A DNA stretch of 40,372 bases. It comes from Nemertoderma westbladi. Its lineage: Eukaryota > Xenacoelomorpha > Nemertodermatida > Nemertodermatidae. Location of the stretch: positions 1-40,372 of the forward strand of contig JAUCBJ010007669.1 in NCBI GenBank assembly GCA_032718475.1, in the 5' to 3' direction. Shown here piece by piece: positions 1 to 12,040 of this stretch. The translations under genes and the position numbers were made by a program. How positions within the stretch are numbered: position 1 is the first letter of the stretch; each line of letters begins with the position of its first letter. The notes below the pieces were generated by a model. It worked only from the letters and a program-made list of their open reading frames with translations. It was not told where the DNA came from and did no database searches.

Positions 1-248
1 ACTAAACACAAGTCCAGAGGTCAGCCGGTTCCCTAGCTGCCTAGTGCTACCACTACCACCTGACCACCCCAGCACTCCCACCCATCTGACCATTTTAACT
101 AAATATTAATAAATATAAATAAGTCCATGAAGTCAGTAGGCCCTACAGCAGTAAGTACAGGCATTAATTAAATCAACAATTACCGATCTGTCGATAGCAG
201 ATAGTGCAGTAGTGGACAGACAGCTCAGCTGGTAGAGAATAGTGCAAT

Positions 249-875
249 ATGCCATCAAAACCTAAACCAACTCTAGTTGATTCCAATAAAACAGACAATC
301 TGTTAACGGAGGCGGATCTCAGCAACAAGGACAGCGTATGTCCAGAAGATGTACTCCGACTCACTGGACCCACCGCCGACTACCTTTGCGACATCAACGC
401 GAACGTCTACAAGATCGATTTTACCCGTTTCAAGATCCGCGATATGGATTCCGGTTTGGTTCTATTCGAGATATCGAAACCCGCCAAGGATTCCTCTACG
501 GAGATCGCGGATGAACCTCCGAACTCGGGGCGTTACGTCCGGTACCAGTTCACCTCGCAATTCCTCCGCCTCAAACACATCGGCGCCACAGTCGAGTTCT
601 CCGTTGGAGATATGCCTGTTAGTAACTTCCGTATGATTGAACGACACTTCTTCAGGGATAAACCTCTGAAAACCTTCGATTTTAACTTCGGTTTCTGCAT
701 CCCCAACAGTCGGAACAGCTGCGAACACATCTACGATTTGCCGCAGCTTGACGCTGAAACTGAACGTGATATGATTGAAAGCCCATTCGAGACTAAATCC
801 GACAGTTTTTATTTTGTAGATGATATTCTTATAATGCATAACAAGGCAGACTACTCTTACAATGGGGCATCTTGA
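249..875 (+). CDS. UNC119: UNC119 homologue (lipid-binding trafficking chaperone)
   Basis: The 208-aa ORF is intact and starts at an ATG. From about residue 35 it matches the UNC119/PDE6-delta family closely. Family signatures are visible in order: [75 protein letters not shown], then SDSFYFVDD and HNKADYSY near the C-terminus. By family knowledge the protein is a cytosolic beta-sandwich that binds N-myristoylated cargo, such as G-alpha subunits and ciliary proteins, and releases it through ARL2/ARL3. The first ~34 residues are a variable, polar N-terminus, as expected for this family. The length is close to the usual 210-250 aa. The reading frame has no intron, whereas the vertebrate genes have several, so this is either a lineage-specific intron loss or a retrocopy. 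No stop or frameshift is visible, so it is probably functional. Confidence 0.95.
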   Translation: MPSKPKPTLVDSNKTDNLLTEADLSNKDSVCPEDVLRLTGPTADYLCDINANVYKIDFTRFKIRDMDSGLVLFEISKPAKDSSTEIADEPPNSGRYVRYQFTSQFLRLKHIGATVEFSVGDMPVSNFRMIERHFFRDKPLKTFDFNFGFCIPNSRNSCEHIYDLPQLDAETERDMIESPFETKSDSFYFVDDILIMHNKADYSYNGAS

Positions 876-3800
876 CAAAATTCTGGATAGGCGGAGACTA
901 TTGATTCAATCTAAATTAGTAAATTCAACATTTCTCCATTTATCTAACACATTAAACGAGCAAAAATACAACTGTTGCCTCCTGTGAGTCTTTCACTTCG
1001 CCTAGCTGTTAGAATAACATGCCCGATGATATAACCTGGACATTTTCTTTCATTGTTAATTAACATAATTAATTCGCCAGTATGGGAAAGGGAAATTAAT
1101 TCTCCGAGGATTTACCAAGATCGTCTCCACTCGCCCTGTCTCATAAGTTTACTTATTTTACAGTAATTTGTAACGCAACCTTTTCTCAATTGAGTAAAGT
1201 GTTTCTGTATAATATAGCCTACATAAAAAAATTGTAGGAAAAAAACCATAATATAATATTTTGATGTAATATTATTCCGGCTTTAGTGTAGGTCTGTCTG
1301 TCAATATTTAAACAAAATTTATGTTAATTTAATATAAAAATGTGACGTTAACTTATTATATTTATATGTTAATGATATAAATGTTTGTTTATTGTTTAGA
1401 GTATGGTACAGTAGTATGCTGTAAGTTATACACATTCCATTGCATATTTATTATTGTGTGCTGTGGTACATTCTGGTTTCTATAATTAATTTCCACAGCA
1501 GAATAAATATCATTCGGTCTATAAATGACTAGAGGATATTTTTAATTGCAGTGCAGCAGTACTTAGTGTATTTTTATTTATAGAGTGCCAGTTACTATAG
1601 CCACTAGCCAGTTTAGTACCGGTAGGTAGTAAGTATATTGTATTATAAGTTTAATATGGTACTGGTCTGGTACAGAAGATAAAGTCGTTTATAAATTAAT
1701 TAATAAATAATATTTCATATTTATTATTGTAATTAAATATAATTGATGCCATTTAGTTAATTTCAATCTGTTGTATTGCAATATAGTGATATTTTCATTT
1801 ACATGGACTGCCCACCAAATTATTACACTTCGACTACAGTAAAATACATTATTGTGAATTTTACCTTACTATTATTATAAAAGAAACATTTATAATGGTT
1901 ATTATTATTATTAAGCCTTTACAAATCGCCATTGTTTGTTTTCGCACCCTTAGCCGTGTTGTTGCTCTTATTTTTGAATTATTCTTATTGTTTCCTAAAA
2001 CCTCGTTGAGTCGTTATCCCAATCTTTAAAATATAACATTAAATCGGTTCACAACATCAGTGCCTAAATATTCAGTATACGTACGGAACATTAATAGGTT
2101 ATTGTTTTAGCTTAGTAGTTGTAGTTTGTTAAAATCAAATATTCACGGTGTCAAACCAAATGTTATATACTTGTTTCGTAAATTGAGAAATGGCAAATTT
2201 TATTGGAAGGATTTTATTATAAACCGCCACGTTGTTGATAATGAAATGCCATAAATTCACAGTGTCATCCACCCGACACCCACATCCTTATCAAATTCGT
2301 ACTTAGATTATAATTCCAGGCGATTTTTAGTTTATATTATTTTTGTTTCCCATACTGTATGTTATTCGCACATATACATACGTCATCATGTATACACCAT
2401 GACACCATGTCCCGAAGTGTCGTATAATCCAGGGGCATTGTGTATAATTGATGTTTTTCGCTAAATTTTGTATCTTTTATCCGTTACGAGTTGAATTATG
2501 GTGGATCTAATGTATTAGGACATAACTAATTATTATACATAGCTGAAGAACGAGGCATTGTACATTATATCGTAATTATGATAAACTATCAGCTTCTTCT
2601 ATAGCAGCTGGCGTGTGAAAACTGAAGGGGTGAAGTGAAAACGCATTGCAGTCTTGGTACAAAGCTCATGGGGGGCGAGCCACGAAGTGAGCGAAGCCTT
2701 AGCATATGGGCGCCATTGGCGAGTTCTCTGTCGTCGTAAATTTTTGATCGCTAATTAACTCGGTTATTCCTTGATGAGGCCAGTATTGGTTGACAGGAGA
2801 TACGCAATGCGTATCCCATTGCGCCTCATAATAGCCTCTCGTCAACAAGTCAACCCCGCCGGCTAGCGGCACTGGCTGTTTCAGCTGACGGGGCTCTGTC
2901 GAAAAACGCGTCCCTGATGGAGTAAGGGCCCTCTTTTGAGGAGCAATATTATTATTGCCGCGGATCTGCTTCTACTCTAGGCCAGACCTAGCCAGAAGTA
3001 GAATCCTCACCAACCATCATGAATCTGACACACTTCCTCCCCCGCCCCAATGATGCAGAGGCAGACCAACAGCACACCTCTTCAACTCTACAGACGTCGG
3101 AGAGTAAATATCACGCATTATAGAATACAGGATAAGTTTGATCAAGCAATGCAACGAAACCTGTAAGTTAGAAAATGCATGGTCCCAATATTCGCAAAAT
3201 AATTACAAAGTCCTACATTTATTTTGCATGAGATACTAACAACGCGTCACTAACCACAACAAACGTACTGTATAGTACAGTAGCCTGTCGTATTCGCCCA
3301 AATACGGCAGTATAACTCTGGGTTCAGAGAACGTGCACATATTGACAGGCGGCAATCCCCTGATACAGTACCAAGCATGTGTTTGATATAAATATTAGAT
3401 TTCTACTTCCATAACAATTCTCATTGATTCCGCAGGTCAATGTTATAATTAAAACAGTCAATTTGATATATTCTTCCGATTCCATAGGTGGCTTACACAC
3501 CAACTCCCATCCTACAGCCCTATTTATCCCAATCCATCAATTTTTGTCACAGGTGGTCTGAGGATACTACATTATACAAAATGAGTTTTCCATCCTGATA
3601 ACTCTGTTTAATTAGACAATGTTTATAATAATAACTTCACCTCGATCCATATTCCATAAAGCATCAAACAGTCTTGCAATGTAATAAATCTGCCCAATAA
3701 CTCATTGAACCGGAAGGACGCCCCTGGCTGACAACATAAATCAAAGCTAAAGTAAACATTATCTCCCCTTCACAAACTTATGTCTTCAATTTACTACCCA

Positions 3801-4136
3801 GAGACAGTCAGTAGTCCCAGGCTATACAAAATTAGTTACCTCGGAGCCAGCAGCTGGCTGCAGAGTGTTGCATACAGATAAAAATCCTGTACTATAACAT
3901 TGCCTTTCTTTTCAATTCTTTGTTACATTCTCTCTTTTTGTGTAGTATCACAACACTTTAGTTCACAACTAATTTATTGCAGATAGATTATATAACATTC
4001 GATTTTCATTTTATTTGCACAGAAGCCTCCGGGAAATCGCGCAATGCATTATGGTCTTTGTTTACCTTTTTTCCTGAGCCCAGAACATCGGCTTTGGAAT
4101 TATTCTGGGTAAGTAATTAATATAATCAGATGGGGT
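876..4136. other. Intergenic DNA, no gene recognised
   Basis: This stretch is AT-rich. The first few hundred bases after the UNC119 stop may include its 3' UTR, and AATAAA occurs near 1502, but no transcript end can be fixed. No ORF of convincing composition is present. A 17-bp perfect palindrome (GATACGCAATGCGTATC) lies at 2799-2815 in a GC-richer patch at about 2650-3000. That patch shares a short sequence with the Helitron-like repeat near 21.6 kb. Confidence 0.5.
2672..2700 (+). repeat. Short fragment shared with the repeat at 21.6 kb
   Basis: The string GGGCGAGCCACGAAGTGAGC here is close to GGGCGAGCCACAAAGTCAGC near 21626, followed in both copies by a similar AGCC-containing stretch. 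The second copy lies in the inserted element with a Helitron-like 3' end. This may be a fragment of the same repeat family. The match is short, so confidence is modest. Confidence 0.35.
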
Positions 4137-4155
4137 GGGGGGGGGGGGGGGGGGG
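4137..4155 (+). repeat. Poly-G tract (19 G)
   Basis: This is an uninterrupted run of 19 G preceded by TGGGGT. It may form a G-quadruplex, and its length is unreliable in any sequencing assembly. Confidence 0.9.
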
Positions 4156-6020
4156 TAGGAATAATATAACAATAGGGATGAATACAGTATAATTAAAAAC
4201 AAACCAAGACTATACTATACAATATCCACAAGACTTGAAGCAGCCCCCAAGTATACCGTAAAAACTCTTAACCCAGTGGCCCCCTACTGTAAGAAATGTA
4301 CATACGCCAAATGTCAATATGTGCGCCGCCTCGTCGGATTCCGAGTGGCCCACATCCGCTCAGGTGTGCCCACTGCGTAGGCTAATGAAGGAGAAGAATA
4401 TTGTAAAACTAAAAATGTCATACTTAACTTAAATAGCCCGAGATAGAAGGTTTACAAATGTCAGTTAAGTATGTAAGGGCAAACTGAAATGGATCTCTGC
4501 TTTACAACTAGTTTATCACAAACTGATAGCATCAGCTTCACTCATATATATTTTGGGAAAGACGGTTTTCTTATATCTAATAGAGATTAGTATAATGTAC
4601 TCTCTAACATAGGCTCTCGCCTATACGAACGTGTATTACTTACGAAAGAGAACATGGTCTATCTGTTAGTGATATACTGTATCATCTATGTTGGATATTG
4701 GGTAGGATACACACGAAATAGTATGTATAATAGTAGTATAGTATAGTACTACCCAAACGGGGTGTGAAAGGGTCTTATACAGTAACATCAAGAGTGACAA
4801 ACTACTGTATTAGGTAAGGCAGATTTTGGATGAACTTAACGGTGCAATTGTAGGTAGCTAATTGTTGTCATTGTTTCAGTAGTATACATGGGGGGGGGGG
4901 GGGGGGGGGGGGGATCTTGGTTGAGGTTTACGGAATTGGTATTGGTTTAATGGTGCTCAAAGTAAAACATTAAAATTAAAATGAACAATTAATTAACACA
5001 ATTAAATAACACAAATAGATGACACATATAGATGACATTACATACATACAGTACATTGACAGGACATAGATTTGCAGTATTAATTTGGTGCTATAAAATG
5101 CTATTATTTCTAAAGTTATTATTAAGATACATTGCGCACCGGGGATAGCGTCTTAAGGCGAACCTTGCTTCCTAGAGGGTCCCCGCTGTCTGTTCCAGAG
5201 ATAAAAGTACAGTATTTACAATATGAGATTACGTTTACATAAATAGACAATAAAATAATGTATTTACATTTCTTGCATAAACTACGGTAATAAAATGGTG
5301 GTGCTTAAAAATCTTAAAAATCAGATGCGATTTTTAGGTTCGAGCCGTTCGACGTCCAATTTAAAAAATATAATTCTTGAATAAAATAATAATTAAACCT
5401 TGAAGCTATAAAAGTATCAAATAAAATCAATATTCATACAGTACTGTAGTGTATGAATATTTACATTTCTAGCATAAAATAATAAACAATTAGGGCCACG
5501 GACTGAAATATAATATACAATTTATTCAGTGAATGCATGAATTAATGCACTGAATGAATGCAATCAATTTTTAGGTCGTGTAAAGGTCATTTTGTCTGTG
5601 AAATAGTCTACAGTATTCATTTATATAATTTTTTAAAAACACATTTAACACCAGTTGCAGTCAGTCCATCGCCCCATCGTCCGGCCTATATCAATATAAT
5701 ATAACTGGTTTTTGGAAAAACAGCATCCTCAAGAACAGTCAACCAGACAACCGATTCACCATCTACCGACTCAGCTAACCCGTGACAAACCGTATCGAAG
5801 TGGTGATACCGATCGACTCTGAGTTGGCAGATGCGGCGGAAGGTCTACGAGAACGTCGAAACTCTTCTCGAGGTTGCGGGAAAAATTTTCTTCCTTCTAT
5901 TCCAATCAACCTTCTACCGACCCAGCCGACTCATTACCTTACTACTTTACCTTATTACCCTACTTACTATTGCGAACCAATCAGCAATAATATACTCAAC
6001 ATTCCGCTATCTACCAATTG
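4156..6020. other. Intergenic DNA, no gene recognised
   Basis: The stretch is AT-rich with stop codons in all frames and no recognised gene. It contains the poly-G tract at 4890-4913 and a GC-richer patch at about 5135-5200 that I could not assign. Confidence 0.5.
4890..4913 (+). repeat. Poly-G tract (24 G)
   Basis: This is a run of 24 G following TATACAT. Together with 4137-4155 it makes two long G-runs on the same strand within 0.8 kb. Confidence 0.9.
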
Positions 6021-6405
6021 TTATTTCGTTATTCATTATTGTTAGCTCACTATTGCCACTATAGGTATCGGTATTGTCAATCAATCATCATTTTAGTCAA
6101 TCATTTCGTTATTTTGTTACTTCGTTATTCATTATTGTTAGCTCACTATTGCCACTATAGTTATCGGTATTGTCAATCAACCATCATTTTAGTCAATCAT
6201 TTCGTTATCCACCAATGGTTATTTCGTTTTCTACTATTGTTAGCCCGCTATTGATTCTGAGTCTATCTAATTAATTATCCATCTTTTACTGTTTGTTACC
6301 TAATGTTATCCACCAATTGTTATTTCGTTTTTTACTATTGTTAGCCCGCTATTGATTCTGAGTATCTATTAACTATTCATTTTCTACTATTTGTTACCTA
6401 ATGCG
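6021..6405 (+). repeat. Two-part minisatellite, ~96-bp and ~101-bp units
   Basis: A 96-bp unit containing TTCGTTATTCATTATTGTTAG begins near 6025 and recurs near 6121, with shared GCCACTATAG and GGTATTGTCAATCAA blocks. A second, related unit of about 101 bp, marked by ATTGTTAGCCCGCTATTGAT and TTTGTTACCTAATG, begins near 6205 and recurs near 6306. The array ends just upstream of the Ulp1-like reading frame, so it may be the 5' part of that retroelement. Short ORFs across it repeat the same peptide and are not genes. Confidence 0.75.
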
Positions 6406-6437
6406 TATCTTGATTATCGTATCATTGCATTATTACA

Positions 6438-7971
6438 GTGTCGCTAATCTTTTGTCTACTTAATTCCTATTTGTCAAGTACCATTTATCCCCTTTCTTAT
6501 GTCTATTCAATTCATAGTACCGTACAACCAAAATCAGCCCCTGACATGGATGACAACAGTGCCATTTGCCTCTCCGAAAGCATCCTCAAGCACGATCTGC
6601 CTCACAGATCCGCCAAATCCTTCTCCCTAGCTGGCGTCTCCCTCTCCGAAGATGATATTGCTTCCCTGAACGCCAAAGGTTGGCTCACCGACAATATCAT
6701 TGAAGCGGTAGCCCAATACCACATCAATATCCACCATGCCAGAGATCGAGCGAAGTTTTTCACCACCCATTTCCTTATCAGGTTCCATTCAAGTGGCTTT
6801 CAAGGAGTTATAAACTGGACCAAGCCAAATTTACTCCATATGGAACACCTGCTCTTCCCCATCCGCGTTGGGGGAAACCACTGGACGCTTGCTATCCTAT
6901 CTTTGCATCCACCCACACTCCAAAATTTCGATTCACTGGGGGCCATGGCGATGCAGCCATCGAAATATCAAGTCATGGTTTCTTCTCGAATGCCACTGTC
7001 GCAACTCTCCCTGCTCCACCATTACCATCAAACCACATCTCAAACGAGTTCAATTCAACAATCACCAGTGTGGTGTGTATGTCTCAAGGTTCATCGAGCT
7101 CTGTCTAGAGGGTTCATTAGGTCTCACCCAGATCAATGATGGCACCATCCAGCCCTACAGAGCACATCTCCCGCACCTTGTCTCCAGGAACTCAACCTGC
7201 ATCCCTCTACTCTCTCCGCCCAGACCAACTCAACTCACTGCCGAATCACCCAGCTTCCACCACACCGAGCCCGACTTTGTAACTGGTCCCACCACCAATT
7301 CGCCACTCCAGCCATTTGGCCAATCGATAGGCGAACCCGTAGTCCCTTCCTTTTTTGCTTGCAAGACCTGGAACCTGGCACTAAACACGGCACCACCAGC
7401 GATACTCACTGCAGCCAGTCATCCGATCATACCACCGCCAATTTACACTACTCTCAGCAATCTGGCCAACCGGCCGCTGAATCGTCCACCATTTCATCTA
7501 GCTTTTTTTCTTTTTCTTTTTCTTTCATCATTTCATCAGGATCCAGACACAGTGCTTGTGCAAGATTCCACCACTGAATTACCCAGTAACCAGTCTCCCG
7601 ACATAACCACCACCTATGCACCACCTTGCCAGTCTTCCAATCAATCAACCGACGAACCAGCCCAAACTACTTCCAGTTGGCAAGAACTATGCCCCATCTG
7701 CAACACACCTTTTCGCCGCAAATGGCTGGCTCACTGTAAGTCTTTCCTTGTCAAATCCCATGGTGCTTGTGCCGGGCTAACGAAAAATAACTTTGAGCAA
7801 GACCCAAACATGTCTGAGAACTGGCTCTGCAAGACATGTCGTCATGTCCCCACATCACCCATCCCCCCCCCACCCTTCGGTATTCCATGTCTTTTCTCTC
7901 ACCAAGACCCTTCCACGCATCCCCCAAGGTGCCTGATCAAATGCGTCATCCATTTACGCGAGTCTATGTGA
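6438..7971 (+). pseudogene. Decayed retroelement ORF: Ulp1/C48 protease domain plus PHD-like finger
   Basis: Two overlapping plus frames carry parts of one protein. The first (to 7139) has the Ulp1/SENP pattern GWLTDNII, then GGNHWTLAI with the catalytic His at 6879 and NFDSLG with the Asp at 6930. The third catalytic block, QFNNHQCGVYV with the Cys codon at 7069, lies in the other frame (6868-7971), so a frameshift falls between about 6935 and 7060. The second frame runs through a Pro/Ser/Thr-rich linker to a PHD-like zinc finger at about 7687-7850 (CPICNTPF, then SHGACAGL and ENWLCKTC). One expected cysteine in the HCKSF segment is replaced. The first frame has no ATG before 6546. A Ulp1 domain joined to a PHD-like finger suggests a retroelement polyprotein, not a host SUMO protease. 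The copy is non-functional as read. Confidence 0.7.
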
Positions 7972-7975
7972 ATCA

Positions 7976-8290
7976 GTGGTCCGGGAGAATACCCCACGAA
8001 CATGGCTTAATCTTTTGGCTTTCCCCTACAGCCTCAGGATCCCACAATCAACGTCCAAGAAGCGTAGAGCCACTAAACCATCAAACCAACAATCCCTAAC
8101 AACCAAGGTCAAAATCCAGCTTGTTGAGTATGTTGAGTTGACCAACGACCCAACCCATCCAGTGTTGCTGGAACCCAGGAAAACCCACCAACGGGCATCT
8201 ACCAACTCGCCCAAATCCGTTGATGAAAAACTCTGTAAGCTCATCTCGACGAAGATAGAAGAAGGGAATGTTTGCGCCTGTCGGGGTTAG
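7976..8290 (+). pseudogene. Possible retroelement pol remnant downstream of the Ulp1/PHD region
   Basis: This plus-strand frame is Lys/Pro-rich. It ends with DEKLCKLISTKIEEGNV, which resembles the segment found just upstream of the reverse transcriptase in some invertebrate retroelements (a KxxxGxxxGAxR-type region). The frame stops immediately afterwards and no RT core follows. The position, directly after the PHD-like finger, supports the same decayed element. The assignment rests on a short motif and is uncertain. Confidence 0.3.
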
Positions 8291-10396
8291 TGACCGCTAT
8301 GGGTCATATGGGTAAAACTGTGAGGACCTGGCGAATATATCTCCCTGTAGATAATACACCAGGCGAGTAGCGGCCCACTGGTTGGATCTCCAGCACCCAG
8401 CACAACTGCCCGATGTGCAGTGCAGCAGCCTAAAGTCAGCGCAGGGTCACTGGTTCACGCGCACGAATTGTGAGGATGGAGTAGTCCCTGAGTCCAGGGC
8501 AGGGGGTGTTTGACTGTCAGACTGTCTGGCCGAAGGTTGCTGAAACAGTGATATCTGGGGGTGTTTTTGGTTCAAACTCTTACAGCGGGCTGCTAGGGAT
8601 CTGGCTATGGGGCTGAGTATGTGAAAATTGCAGAGTGGTTCATTGTATAAAAATGTATCTATAATATAATCAATCGCTGTCAATAAGCAGAATAAGCCTA
8701 GAAACTAATGTCCCACATTTACATTTACAAACATAACAATATTGAAAATAACAGAAAGGTGACTTACCGGCATTTAATAATCTGCACAATGAAAACCCAG
8801 CACAACAGACCAGAGGGACACGGCTTCCAAAGTTTGTAATTGATTAGATTCTCCAAACTGCTCACGCTGACAAAGAGATAACAGCACCATTGAACAACAG
8901 AACTGCATTTGAATATAATTCGTGCGTGCGTGAGCGCGTGCATGAGCGCGTGCGGTAACCAAATTAAGTGACCGGAACGCTATGACTGTAGGCCTTAGAT
9001 GGCCAAAGTACTGCACTGCTAAATCGATGACAGCACACACCGACAAGCTAGCTACCTACATACTGACAACGTGAATTAATGACACCTGAGAAATAGAGTG
9101 TACTATACTTATGGGAGCTACTCTGTACAGAGGTCAACCTGTTGTATGAAGTGTAACATTAAACTAAGTATAAACCCCTGCTATTGGCTCGGCTATTAAT
9201 TATCGAGTTTGTTACGCACCGGAACCAAAGCTAAAGGCTACCTCTAATCAGAGCAAATATAATCGCACAATAATATTATGGGCCTAAGATTTCGTTGCTA
9301 AGTAGATATCACCAGTAAATATAAATGGAATGCATATTAGTTCGCGAAAAGCTTATTGGAGAGAGGATGGACAATACAGTCAGTGCACCCTAAAAAATAT
9401 TTTTTTGAAAAAAATTTTTTTTTATAAACCCAAAGATACAACATCAAAGGATAACTGCACTTCCCTAAGCTATTTTCAAACTAAATCATTGAACACTTAA
9501 CTCACCTTAATCAACTCATTTTACACCTAACTTGTCATTCTACTGAATCACCGCATTATTTTACTGCTGTTATTAATTGTTGTTATATTAATGGATATTG
9601 TTGTTATATTTGGAGAATACCGATAAATAATCATAAAACCCCCAATCTTCTTGATTACTGAAGGTAAGAGGAACAGGTTTACCGGTAGCAACTGCGACTT
9701 ACATTATATTGGTTTTGTGTGAATTAAATGCTATTTCATAATCCCTACGTATGTCAGTTGCGATCCTCCTTATATATGATCAAATTCAGTGATGGTCGGC
9801 AGATTAGTGCGAAGTAGTGTGAAGTCGTGTGAAGTAGTGTGAAGGATAATAAAGCATCTCCTAAAGAATGCGCTATTTACGAAACTCTGTGGCCATCTAG
9901 TTGTGATTAGTATAAGTCATAACTCTGTTTTTATACTTAAAGCGCCACGTCCTAAAGGAACTGTTAATATTTCCCCAAAAGTAAATATATTTGTCAGAGA
10001 TTATATAGTAACGATCAATCGAATAATACAGTAGGTCTACACTGCAATAACTCTCAAGGAATCCGAATCCAGTCTCCCAAAACCGTGGGTGAAAGGTCGT
10101 GCACAGACTGGCTTCGGCTGAAGTAACTTCAGTACTACACTAAGTAATTGATATAGGCTAAAGTCGATTTATAAACAAGAGGACAACTAAAATTGGCAGG
10201 TTAAACTGCTAAAGGTCTAAAAGCGCGAACAGTTTCAAAGAGTCAGAAAAGGCGACATTTACGTACTGAGTATGCAGGGCACAAGTAATAACAACTTGAG
10301 TGATCAAATGAAATGCAGTTATAAGCAATATAAAGCAGGCACTGAGTGTGTGATTTCAGTCTATTGAGGGTAGCTCAGAATGCCATTAGTTCACAG
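8291..10396. other. Intergenic DNA, no gene recognised
   Basis: No convincing coding sequence is seen on either strand. Short repeats occur, including GTGCGTGAGCGCGTGCATGAG near 8930 and a GTGTGAAGTAGT-like tandem at about 9808-9843. The 3' LTR of the minus-strand gypsy-type element might be expected near 10.0-10.4 kb, but I found no matching copy on the right side. Confidence 0.4.
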
Positions 10397-11803
10397 TTAG
10401 GTATCATATCCATAACGTAAAGGAGGCCGGTGTGTGCGAGTGGGGTAGTAAGTTACCGCAGGTAGTGGTTGTGACGCAGGAGGCTCCATAGTGGAGATAA
10501 CACCAGGGGTGCCAAGGGCGGGTAGATCGCGGGGTGCTCCACGGCATGGAGGCAATGGTAAATCATCGTCACTGGACTCCGATGCATCACAGGGGGGTCG
10601 GAGCACGCCCTATATTGAGGCACGAGATAGCACTCGGAGCGTGGGACGCGATACGTTTGGGCCCGGAGTTGGGTGCCAATAAACTTTCGAACATTCAGCC
10701 AGCTGTCGGAGAGAAGAGGACACAATGTAACGTGGTCGGCTATGAAGTTTCGAACCATTGCCGTACAGGTGGAATAAGTCACCAACTTGTATAGGGACGT
10801 GTGGCTGCAATGTTGAAGGGAGACAACACTTTGACTTGGTGCTGGCTGAATGATTATCAGCGCGGTTGCATTGTTGACGGCGGATGAGTGCAGCATCATC
10901 CAGAGGCAGTTGGTCACCAGTAAATTGGTTGCGTTGGTGTAGGATTTCGCGAGCTGATAGGCCACTGTGACGGAGGCGCCGGTTGAGATTAGCAATAGCA
11001 ATTGCAAGGGCAACGCTGGAGCAGGGACCACCAGAAGGATGTAAACAGAGGAGTTCACCTTCAAGTTCGCGAATACCGTGTTCAGCCACGGAGTTCTTAT
11101 TTGGGTTCTTTGGGAGTCCTATTTCTAGACTAGTTTGGTGGGAGAGGAGGATGTCGTCATTGCAGAGTGCCTTAAATCCAGAGCCAGGATCAACGTGAAC
11201 CACAGCAGATGGGCTGCTGAGGGGTACCAGGCCAACGCAGAGCGCGATAAGTGCATCACGGAGGGTCAACTGGGTCTCATTGGGGATGATAGTAGCGGCA
11301 GAAAAGGAAGATACTGTTTCACGGATGAAGAGGACGCGTAGACGGTGCTGGGCAAGGACATCGGCAGCGAGGGAGATGCCGATGACGGTTGGGGGCTCCT
11401 CTGATGACTGCGCAATGGTACGTGGGGGTGCAGTCTTAAGAGAAACGCACTGGGGGCTTGCGTCAACACATGCAGTTACTGCAGCACCAAGTTCTAGGGT
11501 CCAGAAGGAACGGTCAAGGACCTTACGTAACTGAGCCTTAGGAGGGTGCTGAAGCTCCAAATGGAGTGAGGTTACTAATCCGTGTATGGCGGAATGTGGT
11601 ACCACGATGAGATCGCGTGGGGAAGATAATGCAATGCGACGGCGGACGACAATGAGGCCGTCGCTGGCAATGGAAGCACAACCAAGGTATCGTTTGACGT
11701 CCCGACAGCAGTGGGTATCTTTCTTTGATGGTCGTGTACCCTGTTGTAAATGGGCTCGAGTGCGCCAGATCACGGCACATTCAGCTTGTGTGGCAAGCCA
11801 CAC
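10397..11803 (-). pseudogene. Integrase region of decayed gypsy element
   Basis: The main minus frame (11803 to 10610) carries an HHCC-like finger (HLELQHPP, later CVDASPQC). An integrase core follows, with candidate acidic residues in GISLAADVL, VVHVDPGSGFKAL and NSVAEHGIRELEGE. The last part moves into another frame ending at 10397 with the tail THRPPLRYGYDT, typical of gypsy Pol C-termini. Upstream, between this and the RT frame (about 11804-12040), one frame has the usual linker with CPNRSCQVCAF before a stop. The gene is broken by at least one frameshift at each end. Confidence 0.8.
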
Positions 11804-12040
11804 ACTGCGGGTGGCATACAGGGGTTTGGTTTCGTCAGGAGGGATAGGAAGGGTCTGTATGAGGGGTCACTGACATAACTCGTCAACAAATGCACATACC
11901 TGGCATGATCGGTTGGGACAGGTAGGAGTGTGTCGGCTCTGGAAGTCAGCTGGCAGGTTATGTTTGCTTTGGATGTGCGATACTGTGATGCTGTATTGAC
12001 TCAGTGTAGCAAGAAACGTGGTGAGTCGAGGGCTCATTGA

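Noticed and set aside
462-878. Minus-strand ORF of 138 codons over the UNC119 homologue
   Set aside because: It is antisense to a frame with strong protein family conservation and has no recognisable features.
8447-9046. Two minus-strand ORFs of 78 and 90 codons
   Set aside because: Low-complexity and repeat-derived sequence, no domain pattern, no splice context.
9000-10396. LTR of the minus-strand gypsy-type element
   Set aside because: No stretch here could be matched by eye with the region right of 14815, so no LTR pair is claimed.
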